Of a stretch of 64,000 bases of DNA, positions 27,839 through 36,671 are shown one piece after another (within the stretch, counting starts at the first letter, position 1; each line of letters opens with the position of its first letter). The stretch is taken from contig NZ_JAEHFX010000002.1 of the NCBI RefSeq assembly GCF_016623615.1, positions 558,001 to 622,000 of the forward strand, written 5' to 3'. Under the pieces are notes generated by a model that did not search any database, was not told the origin of the DNA, and worked only from the letters and a program-made list of their open reading frames with translations. Made by a program: the position numbers and the translations under genes. The DNA comes from Adhaeribacter terrigena. Its GTDB lineage: Bacteria; Bacteroidota; Bacteroidia; Cytophagales; Hymenobacteraceae.

Positions 27839-28242
27839 GGGTGCGGGTTTATTTTGGGGTTTGAAATTGAACGTTTGCGTAAAAGTTTAAAGGTAGCGAA
27901 CCCGGCTGGTTTTAACCAACAGGCCTTTATTTGTACTTGGAAGCTTGCCTCCATTGGATATCGCGGTAAATGGCGTGCATCCGGAGATGAGCATTTTTCC
28001 GACTTTCCTTCTTGAAATAACGTTTTTGGATTGACGTAAAAAAATGGCTGCAATTCCCCGGCCGGTTTTACGCCTGATCTTTTACCAGGAATCCAGGTAA
28101 AGATGGTTACGTGTGAGAGTCCGGCCGGAAGAACTGCAGTTTTTATAGATGCATTTATTTTTATTGACTTTTTAGAGCTGAAACGATAGCGTTTTCTCTT
28201 GTAAAACGCTGGATCTGGCTCATTTAAGATTCTGCCTCTCCG
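27839..28242. other. Spacer between MBL-rhodanese and YeeE genes
   Basis: 404 bp with one dispersed repeat copy near the MBL stop and no credible gene. Confidence 0.45.
28166..28195 (-). repeat. Dispersed repeat copy
   Basis: GACTTTTTAGAGC, then AAACGATAGCGTTTT. Confidence 0.7.
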
Positions 28243-29655
28243 CTACACCTGGGTGGAAGGGCACACGAAAGCGGTTTTAGGGATACTGGTTTCCGCGATC
28301 GCCTGAAAGCCGCCAAGTACGTTTACCAGTTTTTTAAAGCCACGTGCTTTTAAAATGGACGCCGCGATCATCGACCGGTATCCGCCGGCGCAATGCAGGT
28401 AAACGGTTTCGTTTTTGGGTATGGCGGCCAGGTGATCGTTGAAGTATTCGAGCGGGGCATTTAATGCTGTTTCCAGGTGCTCCGATCCGTATTCGCTGGC
28501 TTTTCGCACGTCTATAATTTTCAGGTGCTTATCTGCCTGAAAAGCGGTTTCCAGTTCTTTGGCTGCGATGGAGTGGACCTGGTCGGTTTCTTTGGCGGCC
28601 TTTTTCCAGGCTTCCATACCACCCTGCAAATAGCCGATGGTATAATCATAGCCCACGCGGGCCAAACGGGTAACGACTTCTTCTTCGCGGCCCGGCTCGG
28701 CAACGATTAAAATTGGCAGTTTCAGATCCGGAATCAGGGTTCCTACCCAGGGTGCAAAATTACCGTCGATGCCGATGTTGATGCTGTTGGGAATAAAGTC
28801 TTTGGTAAACTCTTCGGGTTTGCGGGTATCTAAAACCAAAGCGCCTGTTTCGTTGGCAGCCGCTTCAAAAGCATCGGGCGTAAGCGGCTGTAAGCCTTGT
28901 TTTAGCACTTCGGTAATGTTGGCGTAGCCTTCGCGGTTCATTTTTACGTTCAGCGGGAAATAGGCCGGCGGTGCCAGCAGGCCATCGGTAACTTCTTTTA
29001 TGAACGCTTCCCTGGTCAGGTCGCTTCGCAGGGCGTAATTGGTTTGTTTCTGGTTGCCCAGGGTATCGAAAGTTTCTTTGCGCATGTTTTTGCCGCAGGC
29101 CGAACCTGCCCCGTGCGCCGGAAAAACCAGCACGTCGTTGGCCAGAGGCATGATTTTGGAGCGCAGCGAATCGAACAAAAGGCCAGCTAATTGATCCTGG
29201 GTTAAGTCCGATTTGGCTGCCAGATCCGGCCGGCCCACATCGCCAATAAACAAGGTGTCGCCCGAGAAAATGGCGTGATCTTTTCCGGATTCGTCCTTCA
29301 GGAGGTACGTGGTCGATTCCAGGGTATGGCCGGGCGTATGCAGCACTTTCAGGGTTATGTTCCCAAGTTTTAGCTCTTCGCCGTCGCGGGTAATATACGC
29401 CGGGTAGGCAGGCTGGGCATTCGGCCCGAAAACGATCTGCGCGCCGCTGGCAAGGGCCAGGTCTACGTGTCCGGAAACAAAGTCGGCGTGGAAATGGGTT
29501 TCGAGCACATATTTAATTTTTACGCCTCGTTGTACCGCTTTTTCCAGGTAAGGGGTAATTTCGCGCAGCGGATCAATAATGGCGGCCTCGCCGTTGCTTT
29601 CTATATAATAGGCGCCCTGAGCCAGGCAACCGGTATAAATCTGTTCTACTTTCAT
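28243..29655 (-). CDS. Metallo-beta-lactamase fold with two rhodanese domains
   Basis: 470 aa. The N-terminal hydrolase (about 1-250) has ETHFHADFVSGH and the later GHTLES and FPAHGAG metal-site motifs, as in persulfide dioxygenases (ETHE1-like). Rhodanese 1 (about 265-360) lacks the catalytic Cys (IVAEPGREEE at that loop). Rhodanese 2 (about 375-465) keeps it in YLHCAGGYRS. Likely oxidises glutathione- or low-molecular-weight-persulfide sulfur and passes sulfur between domains; the thiol cofactor is unknown. A probable member of the Crp-linked sulfur block. Confidence 0.88.
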   Translation of the reverse strand: MKVEQIYTGCLAQGAYYIESNGEAAIIDPLREITPYLEKAVQRGVKIKYVLETHFHADFVSGHVDLALASGAQIVFGPNAQPAYPAYITRDGEELKLGNITLKVLHTPGHTLESTTYLLKDESGKDHAIFSGDTLFIGDVGRPDLAAKSDLTQDQLAGLLFDSLRSKIMPLANDVLVFPAHGAGSACGKNMRKETFDTLGNQKQTNYALRSDLTREAFIKEVTDGLLAPPAYFPLNVKMNREGYANITEVLKQGLQPLTPDAFEAAANETGALVLDTRKPEEFTKDFIPNSINIGIDGNFAPWVGTLIPDLKLPILIVAEPGREEEVVTRLARVGYDYTIGYLQGGMEAWKKAAKETDQVHSIAAKELETAFQADKHLKIIDVRKASEYGSEHLETALNAPLEYFNDHLAAIPKNETVYLHCAGGYRSMIAASILKARGFKKLVNVLGGFQAIAETSIPKTAFVCPSTQV

Positions 29656-29807
29656 GGCAGATGATCTTTGGTTTTTAATGTTTTTTAGTTTGGCTTGGGA
29701 AAGCGCTACTTATATCATTTCAATTCTGAAAATGCGTGAAACCTCCCCCTTACCCCCTCCAAAGGGGGACTTGACCGGCGTTCCTTCAATGCGGATTTTA
29801 CCGGCAG

Positions 29808-29838
29808 ACTTTTTTGCTTTGCAGGGATAGCGTTTTTA
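29808..29838 (-). repeat. Dispersed repeat copy, first of a tandem pair
   Basis: GACTTTTTTGC, then GGGATAGCGTTTTT; 37 bases from the next copy. Confidence 0.65.
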
Positions 29839-29844
29839 CTTGCA

Positions 29845-29877
29845 GCACTTTTTCGGGAGAAAAGCCTACCGTTTTTT
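29845..29877 (-). repeat. Dispersed repeat copy, second of a tandem pair
   Basis: GCACTTTTTCGGG, then AAAAGCCTACCGTTTTTT: close to consensus. Confidence 0.75.
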
Positions 29878-29975
29878 ATTGGCTTTACCAGTCTTGAAAG
29901 CGTTTGCCTGAAATACAATACAAATTTCGGGAGAAAAAGAAAGGGCGTCAGTGACTAAGGTTACACTGCGGGGAA

Positions 29976-30779
29976 TTAAAGAAAAATTTCTTTCAGGATG
30001 ATGTAAATGCCCATCACCAGTACGAACCAGCCGAAACCGGTTTTGAGTTTATCGCTGTGAATGCGGTGCGAAAGGGCTGAACCGATGAAAATACCGGCTA
30101 TGGAAAGCGATGAAAAGGCCAGCAAAAAACGCCAGTGGATGTCGTAATTGAAAATATCGCCTACAAAACCGAAGAGTGAATTGGCTGCAATGATTAGCAG
30201 CGAAGTACCCACGGCTATGCGCATGTCGAGCTTGCTGAAAAGTACCAGCGCCGGAATGATCAGAAACCCGCCGCCCGCGCCTACCATGCCCGAAATAAGC
30301 CCTACCGAAACGCCCTGGATCAATAAAGCCGGCACGTTGGGGGTGTGATCTTTTTCTTCCGCCGGCACAACATATCTTTTTTTTCGGATCATGCTCAGGG
30401 AAGCAAATACCATCAGGATGGCAAACAGGGTCATGAGCAAAACGCCTTTGGTAATTTCCAGCGAACCCAGGCTGGCAATATGTTCCGGAATGGCGGGCAC
30501 CAGGAACCGGCGGGTCAGGAATACGGTGATCAGGGAGGGAATGCCGAAGGTTAAAGCGGTGCGAAAACTTACCAGGTCTTTCTGGTAGAATTTATAGCTG
30601 CCTACCAGACTGGTGGTGCCTACAACAAACAACGAATAGGCCATAGAAATTACCGGGTTCAGGCGCATGAGATACACCAGAATAGGAACGGTTAAAATGG
30701 CGCCGCCACTGCCGGTAAGGCCCAGCGATAGACCGATCAGCAAAGCAGCAAGGTATCCGAAAATTTCCATAAGAATCAA
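29976..30779 (-). CDS. TauE/SafE-type sulfite/sulfur anion exporter
   Basis: 267 aa, about eight membrane segments in two related halves. GLSLGLTGSGGAILTVP and GLISGMVGAGGGFLIIPAL are the paired family signatures. Family members move sulfite, sulfoacetate or other sulfur anions. In Bacteroidota it sits beside persulfide dioxygenase-like genes, consistent with exporting the sulfite they make (inference). Promoter and Crp-type operator lie immediately upstream. Confidence 0.88.
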   Translation of the reverse strand: MILMEIFGYLAALLIGLSLGLTGSGGAILTVPILVYLMRLNPVISMAYSLFVVGTTSLVGSYKFYQKDLVSFRTALTFGIPSLITVFLTRRFLVPAIPEHIASLGSLEITKGVLLMTLFAILMVFASLSMIRKKRYVVPAEEKDHTPNVPALLIQGVSVGLISGMVGAGGGFLIIPALVLFSKLDMRIAVGTSLLIIAANSLFGFVGDIFNYDIHWRFLLAFSSLSIAGIFIGSALSHRIHSDKLKTGFGWFVLVMGIYIILKEIFL

Positions 30780-30792
30780 TAATTTACGGATA

Positions 30793-30836
30793 CAAAGTTA
30801 CCAGCTTGTTTTCCGGCCTTCAGTGACATTTATCAC
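30793..30836 (-). promoter_or_regulatory. tauE promoter with Crp-type operator
   Basis: The minus-strand -7 box TAACTTTG is at 30800-30793. GTGACATTTATCAC (30823-30836) is a perfect GTGA-N6-TCAC dyad, the Crp/Fnr-family consensus. Its centre is about 43 bases before the expected transcript start, the class II activator position. A Crp/Fnr gene ends 67 bp further on. Confidence 0.7.
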
Positions 30837-30862
30837 GGAGCAAATGTTGAACAGGCAAATTT

Positions 30863-30892
30863 AGTTTTTTGGCCTGAAAGCATAGCGTTTTT
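30863..30892 (-). repeat. Dispersed repeat copy
   Basis: AGTTTTTTGGCCTG, then AAAGCATAGCGTTTTT. Confidence 0.7.
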
Positions 30893-30902
30893 AATTAGAG
30901 AT

Positions 30903-31550
30903 TTATAGGATTTCCAGATCGTGCACTTCCAGGAAATTGCGGTGCAGGGTTAAGGCACCTTTTTGTTCCAGTTTTTTGAGCAGCCGGGAAATTACTTCGC
31001 GCGAACTGTTCAGGTCGTCGGCTATTTGCTGGTGCGAAAGTTTTATTTCCGGGCCGCTTACCTGCACATGGCGTTTCAGGTAAAATAAAAGGCGTTCGTC
31101 CAGGCTTTTGAACACAATGCTGTCCAGGGTTTGCAGCAGTTCTTCGAAGCGCACGCGGTAAGAACCGATCACAAAATGGTGCCAGCTTTTATATTTGCTT
31201 AGCCATTGTTCGGAAAATTGCTGCGGTACGAGCACCAGGTCGGAAGCTTGCACGGCTTTTACTTTTACCTGGCTGGTTTCTTCGCGGGCGGTGCACATGA
31301 ACGAAAGTGCGCAGGCCTGGCCGGGTTCCAGGTAATACATCAGAAATTCGTTGCCTTCGTCGTCTTCGCGGTATACTTTCAGCAGGCCGTGCAAGAGCAA
31401 AATACTGGAACGCATATACTGCCCGGTTTGAAGAACGGGATCGCCGGCTTCGAGGTGTCTGATCACGCTTTCCTGTAGGATCTGCTCCAGCAAGGCTTGC
31501 TCGAACTGCGGGAACTGCTGATGTAATTGCTCCAGGCTGATAGGGTTCAT
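30903..31550 (-). CDS. Crp/Fnr-family transcriptional regulator
   Basis: 215 aa. A cyclic-nucleotide-binding-like barrel fills about 20-125, and the winged helix at about 165-210 has LSHQQIADDLNSSREVISRLLKKLEQKGAL. Cysteines C80 and C86 in GQACALSFMC could sense thiol or sulfur chemistry, but these residues are also common in redox-independent relatives. Its location between the tauE operator and the cysteine genes makes it the likely regulator of the sulfur block (inference). Confidence 0.88.
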   Translation of the reverse strand: MNPISLEQLHQQFPQFEQALLEQILQESVIRHLEAGDPVLQTGQYMRSSILLLHGLLKVYREDDEGNEFLMYYLEPGQACALSFMCTAREETSQVKVKAVQASDLVLVPQQFSEQWLSKYKSWHHFVIGSYRVRFEELLQTLDSIVFKSLDERLLFYLKRHVQVSGPEIKLSHQQIADDLNSSREVISRLLKKLEQKGALTLHRNFLEVHDLEIL

Positions 31551-31737
31551 GCGGATTTTTTCTGGTAAACTTCCGGTACGCGCAGCTTTTTTTCCGGGCT
31601 GCCTTCCGCCCCCAATTTACGCAATTCTTCCGGTTGGCCCGACCCGGATTTCCAGGAAAACACCTTAGGGAAGGATTTTTTATGAACCTGGAAAATGCCG
31701 GCCCGCAAAAATATTTCAGCAGCATGTTCTGAAACGT

Positions 31738-31766
31738 AAAACGGTAGGGGTGCAGGCCTGAAAATT
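31738..31766 (+). repeat. Dispersed repeat copy
   Basis: AAAACGGTAGGGGT, then CCTGAAAATT. Confidence 0.6.
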
Positions 31767-31773
31767 AACCAAA

Positions 31774-31806
31774 GCACTTTTAAGCATCCAAACCTTACCG
31801 TTTTTT
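31774..31806 (-). repeat. Dispersed repeat copy
   Basis: GCACTTTTAAGC, then AAACCTTACCGTTTTTT; lies 7 bases from the previous copy in opposite orientation. Confidence 0.7.
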
Positions 31807-31860
31807 AGGGAAGCAAAATGCGAATGCAAGCCCGGTGATAAAGTACAGAAAACCAGATTT

Positions 31861-31892
31861 AAAACGGTAGGCAAATGGGCCGGAAAAGTAGG
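31861..31892 (+). repeat. Dispersed repeat copy
   Basis: AAAACGGTAGGCAAA, then CCGGAAAAGTAGGGG. Confidence 0.6.
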
Positions 31893-32115
31893 GGAAAGTT
31901 AGAATTCCGGCGTTTTGATCTCGTTTTCCATGGGCTTGAAAGTTGCAATTCATTTAAAAAATCATTCCGTTTCTTAAACAATTTGCTTTCAGATTGCTTA
32001 AGTATCAGGCCATAACCGGAAACCGAATAATGGTGAAGCAATTCCACTGAAGAAGGGAGAAGCAAATTAAAGCCAACCATACGAACGCCGGTATAATCAA
32101 TCCGTTCAAAGCCAG

Positions 32116-32949
32116 ATGAGCAGTCCGTTTATAAAAGCATTGTTTCAGCAGCATCACCGGGCGCGGCACCAGGTACCGGCTTCGGCCATTTGCCACGTGG
32201 TAGAAGGGGTGCTGGGTTTGTTTTTTCCGGTGCTGGCCGATCAGCGTTTCGAATCGGAACGGGAACTGGAAGCTTACCGGAATTCCCTGCAGTCTGACCT
32301 GGTCCGGATCCTGACCGGTATGGAAGAATTGCTGCCCGATCCGGCCGAAACTGTGGTAAATCAACTTGTAAAAGAATTGCCGCTTATCTACGAAGATTTA
32401 ATAGCCGATGCCCACGCCATTTTAGCCGGCGACCCCGCCGCCCAAAGCCTGGAAGAAGTGATCCGCTCGTATCCCGGTTTTAAAGCGGTGGCTATTTACC
32501 GGTTGGCGCATGCTTTGCACCAGTTGCAGGTTCCCTTGCTGCCGCGCATTTTATCGGCTTACGCGCAGGCCAAAACGGGCATCGATATTCACCCTGGCGC
32601 CGAGATCGGTTCGCACTTCTGCATCGACCATGGCACCGGTATTGTGATCGGGGAAACCTGCATCATCGGCGATTACGTAAAAATTTACCAGGGCGTAACG
32701 CTGGGTGCGCTGAGCGTAACCAAAGCCATGGCCAAAATCAAGCGGCACCCCACCATTGAGCACCACGTGGTTATTTATGCCGGTGCCACCATTCTGGGCG
32801 GGAATACCGTGGTGGGCGCTTACAGCATTATTGGCGGCAATGTGTGGCTTACCGAAAGCGTGCCGCCGTATTCCAGGGTTTACCACCGGCCCCAGATCGA
32901 CGTAAGACGTTCTGCCAACCCATCTGAAAGCATCGATTTTTCCATTTAA
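32116..32949 (+). CDS. cysE: Serine O-acetyltransferase
   Basis: 277 aa. An N-terminal helical region precedes left-handed beta-helix hexapeptide repeats with IDIHPGAEIGSHFCIDHGTG, the family signature holding the catalytic His-Asp pair, and YAGATILGG. It makes O-acetylserine from serine and acetyl-CoA for the cysteine synthase 12 bp downstream. The N-terminal portion is longer than in Escherichia-type enzymes only slightly; start at the first ATG of the frame. Confidence 0.93.
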   Translation: MSSPFIKALFQQHHRARHQVPASAICHVVEGVLGLFFPVLADQRFESERELEAYRNSLQSDLVRILTGMEELLPDPAETVVNQLVKELPLIYEDLIADAHAILAGDPAAQSLEEVIRSYPGFKAVAIYRLAHALHQLQVPLLPRILSAYAQAKTGIDIHPGAEIGSHFCIDHGTGIVIGETCIIGDYVKIYQGVTLGALSVTKAMAKIKRHPTIEHHVVIYAGATILGGNTVVGAYSIIGGNVWLTESVPPYSRVYHRPQIDVRRSANPSESIDFSI

Positions 32950-32961
32950 AGATCCTTAAAT

Positions 32962-33879
32962 ATGAAAGTAAATAATATCCTGGAATCAATTGGCCGTACG
33001 CCGCATTTACGCCTGAACCGCCTCTTTGCCGGTAAAGCCGACGTATGGGTAAAACTTGAACGGGCAAACCCCGGCGGAAGCATAAAAGACCGCATAGCCC
33101 TGGCTATGGTAGAAGAAGCCGAAAGAAATGGTATTCTGAAACCAGACAGCATTATTATTGAGCCTACTTCCGGGAATACCGGTGTGGGGCTGGCCATGGT
33201 AGCGGCGGTAAAAGGTTATAAACTTATTCTGGTAATGCCCGAATCGATGTCGTTAGAACGGAGAAGATTGATGCAGGCTTACGGAGCAAAACTGGAGCTT
33301 ACCCCGCGCGAGCAAGGCATGAAAGGGGCGATAGAAAAAGCCCGGGAACTGCTTTCCGAAAAAAGCAACGCCTGGATTCCCATGCAGTTCGATAACCTGG
33401 CCAATACCCGGATCCACCAGGAAACCACTGCCCAGGAAATTCTTGAAGATTTTCCCGAAGGACTGGATTACCTCATAACCGGCGTGGGAACCGGCGGGCA
33501 CATTACCGGCGTAGCCAAAATACTGAGATCGAAATTCCCGAACCTGAAAGTTTATGCTGTGGAGCCGGCTGCCTCGCCGGTCTTAAGCGGCGGCGCGCCG
33601 GGACCGCATCCGCTCCAGGGCATTGGCGCAGGTTTTATTCCGTCTATTATGGATACAACTTTGCTCGATGGCACCATTCAGATAGAACAGGAAGAAGCGT
33701 ATGCGTACACCCGGCGGGCTGCCCGCGAAGAAGGTTTGTTCGTCGGCATTTCGTCAGGGGCTTCGCTGGCGGCGGTGGCTAAGAAACTGGAGGAAGACAA
33801 ACCGGCGAATGCCAGAATTTTAACGTTTTGTTACGATACCGGCGAGCGTTATTTATCGGTAGAAGGCTTATTTGTGTAA
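32962..33879 (+). CDS. cysM: O-acetylserine-dependent cysteine synthase
   Basis: 305 aa fold-type II PLP enzyme. NPGGSIKDR contains Schiff-base K42, SGNTGVG binds substrate, and GTGGHITG binds the PLP phosphate. It condenses O-acetylserine with sulfide or thiosulfate. Length and the C-terminus favour the compact CysM-type, but CysK versus CysM is not firmly separable by eye; a nearby thiosulfate transporter would suit CysM. It forms an operon with cysE. Confidence 0.88.
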   Translation: MKVNNILESIGRTPHLRLNRLFAGKADVWVKLERANPGGSIKDRIALAMVEEAERNGILKPDSIIIEPTSGNTGVGLAMVAAVKGYKLILVMPESMSLERRRLMQAYGAKLELTPREQGMKGAIEKARELLSEKSNAWIPMQFDNLANTRIHQETTAQEILEDFPEGLDYLITGVGTGGHITGVAKILRSKFPNLKVYAVEPAASPVLSGGAPGPHPLQGIGAGFIPSIMDTTLLDGTIQIEQEEAYAYTRRAAREEGLFVGISSGASLAAVAKKLEEDKPANARILTFCYDTGERYLSVEGLFV

Positions 33880-33912
33880 CCAAAGGCTGGTTGGTATTTA
33901 AGGTACAATTGA

Positions 33913-33943
33913 ACAAAAGCCCGGCAATATTTCCGGGTTTTTG
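33913..33943 (+). terminator. Terminator after cysM
   Basis: CCCGG and CCGGG arms around CAATATTT, flanked by A-run and T-run (AAAAG...TTTTT). Confidence 0.65.
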
Positions 33944-34017
33944 CTTTTAAAAACCTGCCATTTTACTTCCGGTAATTAGTAGCCAAAACAACTTCCCGCC
34001 GGAGTTTTTTTTCCCGT

Positions 34018-34041
34018 CTAAAACCTGGACCAGTCCTTAAA
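34018..34041. repeat. Copy 2 of TTTTAAAACCTGGAC motif
   Basis: TAAAACCTGGACCAGTCC about 40 bases before the next start codon; CTGGACCAG is itself a dyad. Confidence 0.4.
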
Positions 34042-34075
34042 CTACCGTAAAAACAAAGCCGTAAAAGCCCTGATT

Positions 34076-35191
34076 ATGAAAGCAATTAACCTGGTACCCG
34101 GCACAAAATCTGTAAGTCTGGAAGAAATCTCCGAACCGCAAATTACGGCCGGCGACGAAGTAAAAATCAAAGTCTGGGAAGTAGGTATTTGCGGCACCGA
34201 CCGCGAAGAAACTTCCGGCGGCCGGGCTACTGCGCCCGCCGGCCAAAAGAAACTGGTGATCGGTCATGAAATGTTCGGCCAGGTAGAAATGGTAGGCAAA
34301 ATGGTGAAAAAAGTAAAGCCCGGCGATTTTGGGGTTTTTATGGTTCGCCGCGGCTGCGGCCAGTGTGCAGCCTGCCAAAACCGGCGCAGCGATATCTGCT
34401 ACACCGGCAATTATACTGAAAGAGGCATACATGGCGCCGACGGCTTTCAGGCAGAATATGTGGTGGACAAAGAAGAATACCTGGTAAAAGTACCGGAAAA
34501 GATCAGGCATATCGGGGTTTTGACCGAGCCCATGAGCGTGGCGGCCAAAGCCATAGACGAAGCGTTGTGTTTGCAGAAAGCCCGCTTAAAGGAAATAATG
34601 GATCAGGAAAAATGGCTGAAGGGCAAAAAAGCGTTGGTTGCCGGTATCGGAGCAATTGGCTTGCTGGCAGCCTTCATTTTACGGCTGAAAGGAGCCGAGG
34701 TGATAGGCCTTGATATTGTGCCGGAAGATTCTTTGCGGCCGCAGCTTTTAAAGCAAATTGGCGGCACGTATATAAACGGCAAAGAAACCAAAACCCTCGC
34801 AATCGATAAAGAGATAGGGCAAATCGATTTTATTTTTGAAGCGACCGGTATTGCCGAATTACAGCTGCAATTGCTCGAAGCGCTGGGCATAAACGGCATA
34901 TACGTTGCCACCGGAATTCCGGAAGGCAAACGCCCGGTTACCAATATTTCCGCCGACGTGATGAAACAACTCGTGCTGAAAAACCAGATTCTGCTGGGCA
35001 GCGTGAACGCCGGTTACGCGCATTACGAAATGGCGGTAGAAATGCTGGAGCAAAGCTACCGGAAATGGCCCGACGTTGTAAACAAGCTTCTTACTGCCCG
35101 CATCCCTTTTACGGACTTTAAAACCGCCCTGCACCAGCATGACGAGAATGAAATTAAAGTAGTAATAGAATGGCATAAAGCAAAAGCCTGA
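34076..35191 (+). CDS. Zinc alcohol dehydrogenase, glucose 1-dehydrogenase-like
   Basis: 371 aa MDR family. Catalytic-zinc residues are C39 (GICGTDRE) and H64-E65 (GHE). The structural-zinc cysteines are C94, C97, C100 and C108. The Rossmann motif is VAGIGAIGLLA, and the C-terminal region is of the archaeal-type glucose dehydrogenase family (DGFQAEYVV, LTEPMSVAAKA). It would oxidise an aldose or polyol with NAD(P). The stop codon overlaps a dispersed repeat copy. Confidence 0.82.
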   Translation: MKAINLVPGTKSVSLEEISEPQITAGDEVKIKVWEVGICGTDREETSGGRATAPAGQKKLVIGHEMFGQVEMVGKMVKKVKPGDFGVFMVRRGCGQCAACQNRRSDICYTGNYTERGIHGADGFQAEYVVDKEEYLVKVPEKIRHIGVLTEPMSVAAKAIDEALCLQKARLKEIMDQEKWLKGKKALVAGIGAIGLLAAFILRLKGAEVIGLDIVPEDSLRPQLLKQIGGTYINGKETKTLAIDKEIGQIDFIFEATGIAELQLQLLEALGINGIYVATGIPEGKRPVTNISADVMKQLVLKNQILLGSVNAGYAHYEMAVEMLEQSYRKWPDVVNKLLTARIPFTDFKTALHQHDENEIKVVIEWHKAKA

Positions 35192-35220
35192 AACGCTATG
35201 GTTTACAACCTAAAAAGTCG
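35190..35220 (+). repeat. Dispersed repeat copy at the ADH stop codon
   Basis: GAAACGCTATGGTTTACAA, then CCTAAAAAGTCG; begins within the stop codon. Confidence 0.75.
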
Positions 35221-35386
35221 GGGAGCTGCTTACCAGATCTGCTTTAAGAGAAGTTAATGCTTATGACTCTGGAAGGCTGCTAAATACTTCTTTAGCTTAA
35301 AGCAGAAACCCGGAAACAACGGTTGAGCTCACTGCTGTTAAGTTTTCTTGCAGGCATGCAACAAACTCAAAACTTTAATGATCAGT

Positions 35387-35421
35387 AAAAAAAACGGCCC
35401 GGATTTATTATTCCGGGCCGG
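35387..35421 (-). terminator. Terminator of the cupredoxin-DUF4142 operon
   Basis: CGGCCCGGA (35395-35403) pairs with TCCGGGCCG (35412-35420); on the minus strand the stem is followed by a T-run. Confidence 0.8.
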
Positions 35422-35431
35422 TAAAGGTAAC

Positions 35432-35776
35432 TTACTTCAGCGTTATTTTTCCTTTCATTACCGGGTGAAAAGTGCAGTAATAACTGGCGCTTTTGGTTGC
35501 CACCATACTCCATGATTTCCCGGTAGCCAGGTCCGGCGATTTCCAGGATTTGGCGCTTGCTTCGGTTACATTATGCACTACCATATCGCGGTTCACGAAC
35601 ACGATCTTGTCGCCGCTTTTTACGGTAATTTGCGCCGGTTTAAACTTCATCTGCACGATCTCCACCGTATGGGTTACCGGCTTTTTTTCCGGACCGGAAA
35701 TAACGCTGCTGCTATAAAAATGCAATGAAGCTGCAAGGAGCAAAACTCTATATTTTAACTGCAAAGCAGGTATCAT
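35432..35776 (-). CDS. Secreted plastocyanin/azurin-like cupredoxin
   Basis: 114 aa. A signal-peptide-like N-terminus (about 1-28) precedes a cupredoxin domain with type-1 copper ligands H68 (VVHN), C101, H104 and M107 (YYCTFHPVMKG). It is probably a periplasmic electron carrier. The gene's start overlaps the DUF4142 stop by 4 bp, so it is the second cistron of a two-gene unit. Electron partners are unknown. Confidence 0.85.
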   Translation of the reverse strand: MIPALQLKYRVLLLAASLHFYSSSVISGPEKKPVTHTVEIVQMKFKPAQITVKSGDKIVFVNRDMVVHNVTEASAKSWKSPDLATGKSWSMVATKSASYYCTFHPVMKGKITLK

Positions 35777-36351
35777 TTCTTGGTGTATTGTTTCTTATTG
35801 AATTGTTTCTGAACCATCTGGGCGTGTTCCAGGTGCGCATTCAGGATAGGCGCCACATCCTGTAATAATTTCTTAAGTTCCGCATTCTCAGTTTCCGGAA
35901 TCAATACATTGTTCACGGTAGAAATTACGGCTTTGTGATAGGTAACTTCATTGTCAATATAAGCTTTGTCGAAGGCTGCGCCGGATTTTGACCGCAGCAT
36001 GGTTTTGGTTTTTTCCGCATCGGCCATCAGTTTTTTGCTCGTAGCATTATCTTTGGGCGTAACGTTCAGTTTGGTAACCAGTGCCACCGCCTGATCAATT
36101 ACCGACTGGTGGTCTTTTGCCATCATATCAGCAAACGCGATCACATCTGCATTCTTCGATCTTTCCCTGGCAATTTTAGCATAATCGATATCGATCTGGT
36201 TTGCCGTTACTGCTACGGAAGCTACCTCCGGGTCCGACAATGTAACCGTCGATTTAGCGGTTGATTTCTGGGCCTGGGCAGGAACCTGCACCACAAATAA
36301 ACTGAATAGCGCGCCGGCTATCCAGCCCATTGCATTCTGGATCTTTCTCAT
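35773..36351 (-). CDS. DUF4142 secreted protein
   Basis: 192 aa with a signal peptide ending near VPAQAQ and the mainly helical, ferritin-like DUF4142 domain (DPEVASVAVTANQIDIDYAK, FADMMAKDHQSV). His residues (DHQ, YHKA, HLEH) suggest possible metal binding. DUF4142 proteins are periplasmic and of unknown function. Overlap with the cupredoxin implies a shared copper- or redox-related role, which is inference. Confidence 0.85.
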   Translation of the reverse strand: MRKIQNAMGWIAGALFSLFVVQVPAQAQKSTAKSTVTLSDPEVASVAVTANQIDIDYAKIARERSKNADVIAFADMMAKDHQSVIDQAVALVTKLNVTPKDNATSKKLMADAEKTKTMLRSKSGAAFDKAYIDNEVTYHKAVISTVNNVLIPETENAELKKLLQDVAPILNAHLEHAQMVQKQFNKKQYTKK

Positions 36352-36489
36352 AGTTTTGGTTTTTAGTTGATGGTTTATTTCTTGGAGTAAAAAAATAAGT
36401 AAAGGTTACAAAATCTAAAGCATAAATTATACGGCAGTAACAAATGGTTCCGGCTTATGTTTGGTCTTTTAAACGGGAAGCCAGAAAGC

Positions 36490-36520
36490 GTACTTTTTTA
36501 CATGAAAAGCATAGCGTTTT
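36490..36520 (-). repeat. Dispersed repeat copy
   Basis: GTACTTTTTTACATG, then AAAAGCATAGCGTTTT. Confidence 0.65.
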
Positions 36521-36579
36521 CTGCCTTAAAATGCATTTCAGGATGCATTTCAGGAACTTTGTAAACTGACAATGGAAAT

Positions 36580-36610
36580 TAAAACGTTATGGTTCCGGTA
36601 AGAAAAAGTG
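36580..36610 (+). repeat. Dispersed repeat copy, first of an overlapping pair
   Basis: TAAAACGTTATGGTTCCGG, then AAGAAAAAGTG. Confidence 0.65.
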
Positions 36611-36634
36611 CTATTGTTTTGGGCAAAAAAGTGG
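36607..36634 (+). repeat. Dispersed repeat copy, second of an overlapping pair
   Basis: AGTGCTATTGTTTTGGGC, then AAAAAAGTGG. It begins inside the right end of the previous copy, so right and left ends are related. Confidence 0.55.
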
Positions 36635-36671
36635 CTTGAAAGCTGGTAGCTCGGAATTCTGCCGGTCCAGA

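Larger units (their letters stand above)
31551..32115. other. Spacer between crp-like gene and cysE
   Basis: 565 bp of divergent spacer carrying three dispersed repeat copies; otherwise no gene or clear promoter for cysE seen. Confidence 0.45.
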
